Positions 1 to 10,545 of a stretch of DNA of 64,000 bases are shown piece by piece. Source of the stretch: Comamonadaceae bacterium. GTDB taxonomy: Bacteria > Pseudomonadota > Gammaproteobacteria > Burkholderiales > Burkholderiaceae_C. The stretch lies in contig CANFWI010000001.1 of the NCBI GenBank assembly GCA_947450675.1, forward strand, positions 85,397 through 149,396, given 5' to 3'. The notes under the pieces were generated by a model. It saw nothing but the letters and a program-made list of their open reading frames with translations, was not told where the DNA came from and ran no database searches. A program made the position numbers and the translations under genes. Within the stretch, counting starts at the first letter, position 1; every line of letters begins with the position of its first letter.

Positions 1-1502
1 AAAGACCAATAATACGTACTGATGGTCGGGTTATAACCAGGGTTTGCATATTTTGCGATGTATAGCTTGCCATTCGAGTAAAGAACAATTTTTCCGGCCG
101 AGTAATAACCGCCTTGAATCCAACTCGGGAATGTGCAAGCATAAGTTGGGCTTGGCGTTGGAGCCGGGGCTGGCGCAGGTGCAGGTGCAGAGACCGTTGA
201 GCACGTGTAGGGTGCCCAGAAGTAGGTGCTGATCGTTGGGTTGTAGCCAGGATTGGCAAACTTAGCAACATAGAGTTTGCCATTGGAATACGTCACAATG
301 CTGCCGGCTACATAGGCTTTACCGTTCACCCAGAGCGGGTAAATACAAGTCGGCGCTGGTGCTGGAGCAGGCGCTGGTGCTGGAGCAGGCGCTGGCGCTG
401 GTGCAGGAGCTGGTGCTGGTGCTGGAGCAGGCGCTGGCGCTGGTGCAGGAGCTGGTGCTGGTGCCGGCGCAGGTGCCGGTGCCGGTGCAGGTGCCGGTGC
501 TGGAGCAGGTGCTGGTGGCACATAGACACCGGCTGATTTGAAGATGTTGTAAAACTGATAATTCGATTGCGCCACGCCACTGTAAGTGCCCGCTGGGGTC
601 ATGCCACTGGTGGCTTGCGCGACATCACGCTGAAACGACCAATAAGACAATAAGCCAACACCATTCGTTTTTGCGAAATCAGCAATCACCTGCGCATCAG
701 CCAAAGTTAGATATGTTCCATCTTCGTTATTTCCAATCTCTGGCGTGATGCCCACCATAGAATAAATTTGAGCCGTGTTTAGGTTGGGGTACAGAGTTTT
801 TAACTGCTCCACACTTTTTTGCACTGTCATGATGACGGCATTCGCCACAGTCGGCGGTGAAACATAAGTTTGCAAGGTATTAGGTCCGGCGAAGTTAAAA
901 CCCATTGCCATAATATTAACAATATTAATATTAACGCCACCCGCAATGGTTGTTTTCAGTAAATCAACAGCCTCATAACTCAGCCCAGCCAATAACCAAC
1001 CAGCAGGCAGCGTGAATGACAGATAAAGATCAGGGTACTTAGCCTGAAGCCTTGCCAGCACACGGGTGCGGCGAGCGGTTCCTGTTTTGTTTGAAAGCTG
1101 TGCCCCTTCAACGTCAAAATCAAGCCGTCTGGTTCCTGTATTAACCATCAAACCATCAATCAAATTGAACAAATCATCATCATTTGTGCAGGCAATTTCG
1201 GCATACGTTCCCGTCGCACCGCCCATGGAAACAATCAGTCGACCACCGGCCGCCACATAGTTTTTTGCATCAGAATACTTAGCCGTGATGAGGGTGTCAA
1301 AAGCGCAAGTCCCACTGGTGACGGCAAATGCAAGCGTTGCACTGTCCAGTCCTGCGGCACTCTTTGTCGCGACCAAAGTCCCGCCACTCCAAGTTTGATA
1401 ATACGGCGCAACATCAAAAGCACTGGCGGTTTGACCCAAGCACAGAACCATCGCACCGGCGAGCAATTTGTTAATCGGATTGAGCTTATGGTGTAACCGC
1501 AT
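1..1502 (-). CDS. Secreted GH18 chitinase with two chitin-binding modules (3' end outside window)
   Basis: The reading frame starts at ATG 1502, with AGGAG on the minus strand at 1509-1513, and stays open past base 1, so the C-terminus is missing. Residues 1-28 form a Sec signal peptide ending TASA before FDVAPYY. The catalytic domain (about residues 30-325) carries the GH18 acid motif LDFDVE, with D128, D130 and the proton donor E132. A roughly 55-residue Pro-Ala linker follows (345-517). Two copies of an aromatic carbohydrate-binding module, each with NPGYNPTIST, end the visible part; they resemble chitin-binding type 3 domains. It should hydrolyse chitin outside the cell. Other GH18 specificities (endo-beta-N-acetylglucosaminidase) are possible but the chitin-binding modules argue for chitin. 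Confidence 0.85.
   Translation of the reverse strand, partial: MRLHHKLNPINKLLAGAMVLCLGQTASAFDVAPYYQTWSGGTLVATKSAAGLDSATLAFAVTSGTCAFDTLITAKYSDAKNYVAAGGRLIVSMGGATGTYAEIACTNDDDLFNLIDGLMVNTGTRRLDFDVEGAQLSNKTGTARRTRVLARLQAKYPDLYLSFTLPAGWLLAGLSYEAVDLLKTTIAGGVNINIVNIMAMGFNFAGPNTLQTYVSPPTVANAVIMTVQKSVEQLKTLYPNLNTAQIYSMVGITPEIGNNEDGTYLTLADAQVIADFAKTNGVGLLSYWSFQRDVAQATSGMTPAGTYSGVAQSNYQFYNIFKSAGVYVPPAPAPAPAPAPAPAPAPAPAPAPAPAPAPAPAPAPAPAPAPAPAPAPAPAPAPAPTCIYPLWVNGKAYVAGSIVTYSNGKLYVAKFANPGYNPTISTYFWAPYTCSTVSAPAPAPAPAPTPSPTYACTFPSWIQGGYYSAGKIVLYSNGKLYIAKYANPGYNPTISTYYWS
379..462. repeat. Perfect 42-bp tandem duplication in the Pro-Ala linker
   Basis: Bases 379-420 and 421-462 are identical 42-bp units inside a longer GCTGGTGC/GCAGGCGCT-rich stretch (345-517). 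On the minus strand it codes for alternating Pro and Ala. The unit is a multiple of three, so copy changes alter linker length without breaking the frame. Confidence 0.85.
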
Positions 1503-2045
1503 TATTTACTCCTGAGAATTAATGGACGGCCGAATTGGCGATGCGAATAGAGTTACTCATATAAATCCGCCCCAGATTCGCATTAATTTTCCTCATCCAA
1601 TAAACAATCTGGCGAACGGCTTCTAAACTTGCCTAGCGATCTTCTTTAGTCGCCAGACGCGAGTCAACACCAAGGTGTAACACTGGGTACTGATGATGAG
1701 CTTCAAACACGCATTAGTATTTACGAAGTATCTTCATTGCCACCAATCTTCCACACGACTATTTAATTATTAAAAATTCGGTACTTAGCATACCCATGCA
1801 GAATTCTCTCTCCCGATAACACCGCCGGGCTCAGTTGAAAAAATGCCAAGATGTCCGCTGAGTTCAGGCGTATCAAGATCACAGAAAAATCTATTTTTTT
1901 ACAACTCTGACGACCCAGCAAGGTCGACAAGATCTGCGTATAAGCTACGCAACAACCGATAATCTCATCCGCTGAAGCCCTGCGGCAAGGGCGTCACCCG
2001 GAAAGAATGCGGGAATGGCTAGGCCATCTTTAACGAGGAAAGTTC
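1503..2045. other. Divergent intergenic region, chitinase / tctC-like gene
   Basis: 543 bases between divergent genes. It has no convincing ORF, tRNA or strong hairpin. It must hold the chitinase promoter (minus) and the promoter of the binding-protein gene (plus). A clear Shine-Dalgarno, GAGGAAAG at 2035-2042, serves the ATG at 2046. I could not assign -35/-10 boxes with confidence. Confidence 0.5.
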
Positions 2046-3020
2046 ATGAATTTTTCAATCAAGCGATTGGTCATCTTCAGCGCAGCAACGGCCATGCTGT
2101 GCGGCTTGTCCGTCACTCAGGCGCAAACCTGGCCCAGCAAGACGGTGCGCTTCATCGTCCCCTTTGCGCCCGGTGGCGCCAACGACCTGATGGCCCGCGC
2201 GGCTGCTGAAGGGGCCGGAAAAGTACTTGGTCAAACCGTCATCGTTGAAAACCGCGGCGGCGCAGGTGGCTCATTGGGCGCAGACATCGTCGCTAAAAGT
2301 ACACCCGATGGATACACCTTCCTGATCAGCGCGGCCGGCGTTATTTCCAACAGCATGATCAAAAAGTCGCTGCCGTTCAAAGACGCAGACCTCGTTCCCG
2401 TCGTCATGATAGGTGTCGCCCCTTCTGTCATCGTGGTGCCCAAAACTGCGCCTTATGACAACTTGCGCGAATTTGTCGAAGCCTCCAAAAAAGGCCAAGG
2501 CTTCAACTTTGCGACGGCCGGCACGGGCAGCACGCCGCACTTTGTCGCCGAAATGCTGAACGTCAAGTACGGCGCAAAACTGCAGCCAGTCCCCTACAAA
2601 AGCGGCTCAGAAAGCACCACCGCCGTGCTCAGCAAACAAGTCGAGGGCACTTCCGAGGCCAGCATCATTGCGCTACCGCACATCCGTGGGGACGGCCGCT
2701 TCAAAGCGCTAGCCACCACCTGGACCCAGCGCATATCCGCTTATCCGCAACTCTCTACCGCCGTCGAGCAAGGTTTCCCTGATTTGCAAATCGCGCACTG
2801 GGCCGGGCTGCATGCGCCGCGCGGTACACCGCCAGAGATCATGGATAAATTAGCCGCCGCCGTTGACAAGGCCATGCACGATCAAGCCAACATGGAGAAG
2901 CTGCGTGGGCTGGGTATTGAGCCTGTCGGCGGCACAAGGCAAGAATTCGTCACCTTCGTCGATGCCGAACGCAAACGCTTGGGCGAAATCGTCAAAGCCG
3001 CACACATGAAAGAAGAATGA
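2046..3020 (+). CDS. Bug/TctC-family tripartite tricarboxylate transporter substrate-binding protein
   Basis: Periplasmic solute receptor of the Bug family, which typically binds small carboxylates and delivers them to a TctAB membrane pair. Residues 1-26 are a signal peptide (ends VTQAQ), then comes the family start TWPSKTVRFIVPFAPGGAND and the GGAGGSLGAD ligand-loop region. Length 324 residues is normal. No tctA or tctB lies nearby, so it is an orphan receptor, as is common in Bordetella and Comamonadaceae. It overlaps the next gene by 4 bp (ATGA), so its ligand may be related to the substrate of that lyase-family enzyme; this is inference. Confidence 0.9.
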   Translation: MNFSIKRLVIFSAATAMLCGLSVTQAQTWPSKTVRFIVPFAPGGANDLMARAAAEGAGKVLGQTVIVENRGGAGGSLGADIVAKSTPDGYTFLISAAGVISNSMIKKSLPFKDADLVPVVMIGVAPSVIVVPKTAPYDNLREFVEASKKGQGFNFATAGTGSTPHFVAEMLNVKYGAKLQPVPYKSGSESTTAVLSKQVEGTSEASIIALPHIRGDGRFKALATTWTQRISAYPQLSTAVEQGFPDLQIAHWAGLHAPRGTPPEIMDKLAAAVDKAMHDQANMEKLRGLGIEPVGGTRQEFVTFVDAERKRLGEIVKAAHMKEE

Positions 3021-3880
3021 TGAGCACCAAGAAACAACTGCGCGCCCTGGTTGAATCACGCCGCGGTGTCGTCGTTCCAGGGGCCTTCAACGCGCTGTCG
3101 GCCCGTGTCATCGTTGACTTGGGCTTTCAAGCCATTTACGTCACGGGTGCTGGCGTCACGAACATGACCTTTGCCTTGCCTGATCAAGCCTTCATGGGTC
3201 TGAGCGACATCGCCGAGCACACCGCCCGCATCCGCGACGCGGTCGATGTGCCCTTGATCGTTGACGCAGACACCGGCTTTGGCAACGCCCTCAACACCTA
3301 CCAAACCGTCCGCACACTTGAGCGCGCAGGTGCCGACTGCATTCAGATCGAAGACCAGGTCAGCCCCAAACGTTGCGGTCATTTTTCTGGCAAAGAAGTC
3401 ATCACCACGATTGAGATGATCGGCAAGATCAAGGCTGCAGTCGATGCACGACGCGACCCTGATTTGCTCATCATGGCCCGCACCGACGCCTGCGCGGTGT
3501 ACGGCTTTGAAGCCGCTCTCGAACGCGCCCAACTGTTCAGCGAAGCCGGTGCCGACATCCTGTTTGTCGAAGCCGTGACCACGGCTGACGAAATTCGTGC
3601 ACTGCCAACGCGCTTGAAAAGCCCGCAACTGATGAACATGGTGATTGGTGGCAAGACCCCGATTTTCAGCGCCGAGGAATTGGCGACGCTAGGCTACGGC
3701 ATCGTGCTCTATGCCAACGCGGCGCTGCAAGGCGCGGTGTCTGGCATGCAAAAAGCGCTGACCGTTTTACGCGACACGCAGCGCATTGACGAAGACTCGG
3801 GTTTGGTTGTCTCTTTCGCAGAGCGGCAACGCCTCGTTGGCAAACCTCAGTGGGATGCCATGGAGAAAAAATACCTGTGA
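3017..3880 (+). CDS. Isocitrate lyase/PEP mutase family protein (2-methylisocitrate lyase or oxaloacetate decarboxylase type)
   Basis: Cytoplasmic TIM-barrel enzyme that cleaves or decarboxylates C-C bonds of small dicarboxylates with Mg2+. The metal-binding segment DADTGFGN (residues 83-90) and the lyase signature KRCGH (118-122, with the catalytic Cys) are present, as is IED at 111-113. Length 287 matches the PrpB/oxaloacetate-decarboxylase group. Start ATG 3017 overlaps the tctC-like stop, indicating translational coupling. There are no prp genes around it, so a methylcitrate-cycle role is not supported; a 2,3-dimethylmalate-type or oxaloacetate substrate is possible. Confidence 0.85.
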   Translation: MMSTKKQLRALVESRRGVVVPGAFNALSARVIVDLGFQAIYVTGAGVTNMTFALPDQAFMGLSDIAEHTARIRDAVDVPLIVDADTGFGNALNTYQTVRTLERAGADCIQIEDQVSPKRCGHFSGKEVITTIEMIGKIKAAVDARRDPDLLIMARTDACAVYGFEAALERAQLFSEAGADILFVEAVTTADEIRALPTRLKSPQLMNMVIGGKTPIFSAEELATLGYGIVLYANAALQGAVSGMQKALTVLRDTQRIDEDSGLVVSFAERQRLVGKPQWDAMEKKYL

Positions 3881-5031
3881 GCCAACACTGCATCGTCACA
3901 TTGAACCCAAGAATGCGAATTTCTTTTAGGCACTCCTCCCTCGCAACCATCGCTGTGCTTCTTATGTTCGGGGCCTCCATCAGCCATGGAAAAACGGCCA
4001 CAGAGGTGTATGAACAAGCCTCGGCCAGCACGGTCATCGTCAAAAACGCCGATCCATTGGCAAAGAAGCTGATCACCGGCAGCGGCGTCGTGTTGAGTGA
4101 CGGTCAAGTCGTGACCAACTGCCACGTCATCAAAAATGCGAAAGTGCTGTCCGTACGGACGGTTGCCAAAGAGTACCCAGCCAGCCTGCATTACTCTGAT
4201 TGGGCGCGCGATCTGTGCTCTCTCACCGTCGCTGGCCTAGACGTTCCCGCTGCCTTGCTCGGCAATTCAAAAACGCTCAAAGTGGGCGCGAAAGTTTACG
4301 CTTTAGGGACACCCAAAGGGCTCGCACTCACACTCTCAGACGGCATCGTTTCAGGCTTTCGGGAGCGCAAAGCTGGTCGCTACATACAGACAACCGCAGC
4401 GATCTCACGTGGCTCCAGTGGCGGTGGTTTGTTTGATGAGAATGGCGCGCTCATCGGGTTGACTACTTTTTACATGGCCGACGGCCAAAACCTGAATTTC
4501 GCCCTGCCCATTGAATGGGTCAGTGAGCTGGCGCAACGCAGCACACTGGACCCGGTGCTTGATCAACCCGCGACCATTGCGCCATCCGTGTCGCAATGGC
4601 AGAGCAAGTCGAAAGAGCTTGAGGCCAACAACGACTGGCTGGCGCTACTTCAACACAGTGACAAATGGACCCGTGCTGAAGCCGACAACGACGACGCATG
4701 GAAGAGCCGCGGTATGGCGCTCTACAAAACTGGCCAAACAAACCAGTCCATTGAAGCCTGGGGGAAAGCGGTGCGGGTCAACCCGGATGATGCTGATGTT
4801 TGGTTTCTATTAGGCGCGGCCCAAACCCGAGCAGGTCACAGTGCGCAGGCTATCGAAGCCTATCAACATGGCTTGAGCCTAGACCCCAAAGATGCTGGCG
4901 GTTGGTACAGCTTAGGCGAGCATTACGAACAGTCAGGGCAGCGGAGCAAGGTCAGGGACGTTTACAAACAACTCAAAAAAATAGACCCCGAGCGTGCGGA
5001 GCAATTTTTCATCAAAGTTGTATGGCCTTGA
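3877..5031 (+). CDS. Trypsin-like serine protease with C-terminal TPR repeats
   Basis: Exported chymotrypsin-fold protease. Numbering from GTG 3877, the triad is H83 (VVTNCHV), D112 (WARDLCSL) and S181 (RGSSGGGLF). About 120 C-terminal residues form TPR-type helices (DDAWKSRGMALYKTG..., DADVWFLLGAAQTRAG..., DAGGWYSLGEHYEQSG...) where HtrA proteases carry PDZ domains. I chose GTG 3877 because it overlaps the previous stop (GTGA) and has GGAG at 3862-3865; ATG 3913 also gives a good signal peptide (MRISFRHSSLATIAVLL...) and is a real alternative. Role unknown: likely envelope protein quality control or processing with TPR-bound partners. Confidence 0.8.
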   Translation: MSQHCIVTLNPRMRISFRHSSLATIAVLLMFGASISHGKTATEVYEQASASTVIVKNADPLAKKLITGSGVVLSDGQVVTNCHVIKNAKVLSVRTVAKEYPASLHYSDWARDLCSLTVAGLDVPAALLGNSKTLKVGAKVYALGTPKGLALTLSDGIVSGFRERKAGRYIQTTAAISRGSSGGGLFDENGALIGLTTFYMADGQNLNFALPIEWVSELAQRSTLDPVLDQPATIAPSVSQWQSKSKELEANNDWLALLQHSDKWTRAEADNDDAWKSRGMALYKTGQTNQSIEAWGKAVRVNPDDADVWFLLGAAQTRAGHSAQAIEAYQHGLSLDPKDAGGWYSLGEHYEQSGQRSKVRDVYKQLKKIDPERAEQFFIKVVWP

Positions 5032-5136
5032 GTTCTGAACTTTACAAGTCATTCAGAAACATCCGCGCTAGCCGTCTGTCATAAAGAGTGCAGATTTGAG
5101 TTGCACAATCTCACATCCATTTATCAGGCGAAGCGC

Positions 5137-5700
5137 ATGAATCAACAGCCTCTATCTCATCACGACGCCGTTAGCCAAGTTTTCCATTGGCTCACCGCCA
5201 TCCTCGTCCTCGCGGCCTTCATCTTGGGGCCGGAACACTTTGGCAGACTCATGAAGCAAGGCGTCGACCCCGCCACCCATCTCGACATCGTTTGGCACGA
5301 GTCCCTGGGCGTCACGGTCATGGTCCTGACCGTGTTACGGCTTATCTGGGTGACCCTGCGCTCAGGCTCGCCAGAGTTCGAGATGGCCACGTGGATGCGC
5401 GTCTCGGGCAAGTTGCTGCATGTGGTTTTATGGGCACTCCTGTTGGCGTTGCCCGTTACCGCCTTGCTCGCCTTGGGCAGCGAAGCGACGCCGCTCACGC
5501 TTCTGGGCGGAATCCGTGTTGATCTGACCCCGCTGGTGAATGCGTCCGGCATCGGGGAGTTCACGGACTGGGGTGATGCGCACAAGCTTTTGGGCGACGT
5601 GATCGTCTGGCTCGCCGGTTTGCACGCCGTAGCCGCTATCTACCATCACGTGGTGCTCAAAGATGGCGTCCTCAAGTCCATGTTGCCGCGTCGGGGCTAA
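5137..5700 (+). CDS. Cytochrome b561 family protein
   Basis: Four-helix, di-haem-type inner-membrane cytochrome b561 (COG3038 group) that passes electrons between the quinone pool and periplasmic acceptors. Hydrophobic segments lie near residues 12-32, 50-70, 85-110 and 145-170. Candidate haem ligands are the His of FHWL, WHESLG, LLHVVLW and GLHAVAAIYHH. ATG 5137 is preferred over the upstream TTG 5101 because AGGCGAAG at 5126-5133 precedes it and the protein then starts MNQQPLSHHDAVSQVFHW, as in the family. It stands alone after a gap of about 100 bases; no partner gene identifies its electron donor. Confidence 0.85.
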   Translation: MNQQPLSHHDAVSQVFHWLTAILVLAAFILGPEHFGRLMKQGVDPATHLDIVWHESLGVTVMVLTVLRLIWVTLRSGSPEFEMATWMRVSGKLLHVVLWALLLALPVTALLALGSEATPLTLLGGIRVDLTPLVNASGIGEFTDWGDAHKLLGDVIVWLAGLHAVAAIYHHVVLKDGVLKSMLPRRG

Positions 5701-6011
5701 GGGCTCAGCAGCTTCAGCGGCTTGAATTTTGGGGTTTTAGCTTGGTCGTGATGCGCGCTGCAAAAAAGTGGGGCGATTGTGTGCGGCGAAACGTACTAGC
5801 CCTGAACTGAGGCAAGTAACCAGTGGTCTCCGACACAAAATATTTAAAAATAACCAAAATAAAAGTAATTTAATTTTAAATATTGAATTTTTAAATTACA
5901 TTAATGATTCTGAAGATTTTAATTTTTAATGTTACATGGTTCTGCGGCAAGCCCAAGTGATGTATTCAATGGAAGCCGCCAGTGCAAAAAAAAGTACAAA
6001 AAGGGCCAGCT
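5701..6011. other. Intergenic region with a strongly AT-rich patch
   Basis: About 310 bases. Bases 5836-5935 are almost only A and T, with runs such as AAATATTTAAAAATAACC and TTTAATTTTAAATATTGAA, in a GC-rich neighbourhood. This is a plausible promoter or H-NS-type nucleoprotein binding zone for the polysaccharide genes downstream. No gene seen. Confidence 0.4.
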
Positions 6012-6725
6012 ATGGCCCCGCAGCACATCGCCATCATCATGGACGGCAACCGACGTTGGGCTAAAAGCCAAGGTCTGCCAGTGGCATTGGGGCATGCAAG
6101 CGGTGCGCGCCGGGTGCGCAGAGTGGTCCAAGCCTGCGCTGAACGCGGCGTACGATTTCTCACCCTGTTTGCCTTCAGCACTGAAAATTGGCAACGCCCT
6201 GCCGAAGAAGTCTCCAGCTTAATGGGCTTGCTGGCTCTGTACCTTAGAAAAGAGGTCAAAGACATGAACGCCAAAGGCGTGTGTCTGAAGGTAATTGGGA
6301 ACACTTCCCAGTTTTCTTCACAGATTCAAGCTCTCATCAGAGATGCTGAAGCCAATACCGCCCATAACAACACCATCACGCTGACGATTGCCGCCAACTA
6401 CGGCGGCCGCTGGGATGTGTTGCAAGCGATCAAAGCTTGGCAGACCGCCCATCCTGGCGACAAGGTCGACCTGATGGATGAAAAAAGTCTAAGCCCTCAC
6501 CTCGCACTGGCCTATGCGCCAGACCCTGACCTGCTCATCCGCACCGGCGGCGAGTCACGCATCAGCAACTTCATGCTCTGGCAAACGGCATATACCGAGC
6601 TGTTTTTTACAGATGTGCTGTGGCCCAGTTTCAGCAGCCAAGAGCTGGATCAGGCCATCGCGTGGTACGCCTCATGTGAGCGTCGGTTTGGTGGCAGTGC
6701 CCCAGTGCAGGTCGCGATGGCTTGA
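6012..6725 (+). CDS. uppS: Isoprenyl (undecaprenyl) diphosphate synthase, polysaccharide-locus copy
   Basis: Cis-prenyltransferase that condenses isopentenyl diphosphate into a polyprenyl carrier lipid. Signature residues are all visible: MDGNRRWA (D11 binds Mg2+), FSTENW, and the C-terminal RTGGESRISNFMLWQ and ELFFTDVLWP blocks. Length 237 is slightly short of the usual 240-255. I chose ATG 6012 (AAAGGG upstream) because the protein then begins MAPQHIAIIMDGN; GTG 5982 would add ten residues. It is not next to frr, cdsA or dxr, where the housekeeping gene normally lies, but directly precedes a Wza-type export gene, so it is probably a second copy feeding carrier lipid to the polysaccharide pathway. 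Confidence 0.85.
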   Translation: MAPQHIAIIMDGNRRWAKSQGLPVALGHASGARRVRRVVQACAERGVRFLTLFAFSTENWQRPAEEVSSLMGLLALYLRKEVKDMNAKGVCLKVIGNTSQFSSQIQALIRDAEANTAHNNTITLTIAANYGGRWDVLQAIKAWQTAHPGDKVDLMDEKSLSPHLALAYAPDPDLLIRTGGESRISNFMLWQTAYTELFFTDVLWPSFSSQELDQAIAWYASCERRFGGSAPVQVAMA

Positions 6726-6800
6726 GCTAGTGCACTCTCGCCCTTTTCCACATCACGACCTGGCTTTGTTTTTCGAAATTCACGATTTTCCGGACGCCTC

Positions 6801-9272
<2,472 letters not shown>

Positions 9273-9276
9273 AACC

Positions 9277-10533
9277 ATGAACCTCAACGAAACACCGGTC
9301 GACGAAAACGCTGTCATGGCGAGCGAAGCGCGGCAATCCATCCCCGAGGCCGACGAAGAAATCAGCCTGCTGGACCTGCTGCAGGTTATCGCCGACAACC
9401 TGCGCTTGTTAGTGCTGGCTCCCCTGGCGGTGGGCGTGTTGGCATTGGGGTACACGTTCACCCTCACCCCCAGCTTCAATGCCATCACCAAATTCATGCC
9501 GCCCCAGCAGCAACAAAGCGGTGCCGCAGCCATGTTGGCGGGCCTCGGCGCATTGGGCGGCTTGGCCGGTGCGGCCACTGGCCTGAAGAGTCCCACCGAC
9601 CAATATGTGGCTTTTCTGAAAAGCAACAGCGTGCAAGACGCACTGATTGACCGCTTCAAACTCACAGATCGGTATGAGAGCAAGTTCCGCGCAGACACGC
9701 GAATCAAGCTCACCAGCAATGTCCAAATTGTCAGCGGCAAAGACGGCTTGATCAGTGTTGACGTCAGCGACAAAGATCCCGCCTTTGCGGCCAAATTAGC
9801 GAATGCGCACGTTGAAGAACTGCGTACTTTGCTCAACCGCATTGCGGTGACGGAAGCGCAGCAACGCCGCTTGTTTTTTGAAAATCAGCTGAACAAAACC
9901 AAAGACAATTTGGTCAAAGCCGAGCAAGCGCTTAAGTTGAGTGGCGTCAACAGCGGCGCACTGAAAGCCAACCCGCAAGCCGCCGTCGAAGGCCTGGCCC
10001 GACTCAAAGCCGGCGTGACGGCGCAAGAGATCAAACTCTCTTCGATGCGGGGTTATCTGACCGAATCAGCCCCCGACTTCAAACAGGCGCAAGTCGAAAT
10101 GGCCGCTTTGCGCGGCCAGCTGGCCCGGGCCGAAAGAGAAGAGCCGACCATCGTCGGCGCCAGCAGTGGTGCCAGCGACTACATCGCCAAGTTCCGCGAC
10201 TTCAAGTACCAAGAAACCCTGTTTGAGCTGTTCGCCAAACAATACGAAATGGCCCGCTTGGACGAAAGTCGTGAGGGCTCTGTGATTCAGGTGCTTGACA
10301 CGGCTGAGCCGCCTGAGCGCAAGAGCAAACCCAAAAAGGCACAGATTGCCCTGATAGCCACGCTGGCCACGGGCTTTGCGATGCTGCTGTTCGTGTTCAT
10401 CCGTCAAGCCTTGCGCGGTGCCGCCCAAACCCCCGAGTCCGCCGAAAAGCTGGACCGCCTGCGCCGTGCTTGGGGCAAAGCCCTGGGTCGCAGCCCGTCT
10501 GCCGCTGGTGTGCTCGTTGCCAATAGACCGTGA
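9277..10533 (+). CDS. Wzz/chain-length determinant family protein (PCP without kinase)
   Basis: Inner-membrane polysaccharide co-polymerase controlling chain length. TM1 is at about residues 38-60 (LVLAPLAVGVLALGYTF), a long periplasmic coiled coil follows, and TM2 near residues 355-375 is preceded by the family motif TAEPPERKSKPKK. No Walker A or Tyr cluster follows TM2, so there is no fused BY-kinase. ATG 9277 lies 4 bases after the export-gene stop. Residues 13-21 (VMASEARQS) are encoded by a REP-like palindrome copy also found between genes in this window, so part of the N-terminal tail appears to derive from a repeat. Confidence 0.87.
   Translation: MNLNETPVDENAVMASEARQSIPEADEEISLLDLLQVIADNLRLLVLAPLAVGVLALGYTFTLTPSFNAITKFMPPQQQQSGAAAMLAGLGALGGLAGAATGLKSPTDQYVAFLKSNSVQDALIDRFKLTDRYESKFRADTRIKLTSNVQIVSGKDGLISVDVSDKDPAFAAKLANAHVEELRTLLNRIAVTEAQQRRLFFENQLNKTKDNLVKAEQALKLSGVNSGALKANPQAAVEGLARLKAGVTAQEIKLSSMRGYLTESAPDFKQAQVEMAALRGQLARAEREEPTIVGASSGASDYIAKFRDFKYQETLFELFAKQYEMARLDESREGSVIQVLDTAEPPERKSKPKKAQIALIATLATGFAMLLFVFIRQALRGAAQTPESAEKLDRLRRAWGKALGRSPSAAGVLVANRP
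9313..9340 (+). repeat. REP-like element translated within wzz
   Basis: GTCATGGCGAGCGAAGCG followed by CGGCAATCCA matches the intergenic elements at 23949 and 31060 (reverse) almost base for base. Here it is read in frame as VMASEARQSI. Confidence 0.75.
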
Positions 10534-10545
10534 TTGGCTCGGCTC

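Noticed and set aside
345..517. CRISPR-like repetitive array
   Set aside because: Units are contiguous without spacers and code for Pro-Ala in the chitinase frame.
2015..2209. Short plus-strand ORF starting before the TctC-like gene
   Set aside because: Out of frame with the gene that has the signal peptide and RBS; no protein-like features.
3056..3628. 190-codon minus-strand open frame
   Set aside because: Shadow of the isocitrate-lyase-family gene with its KRCGH and DADTGFGN motifs on the plus strand.
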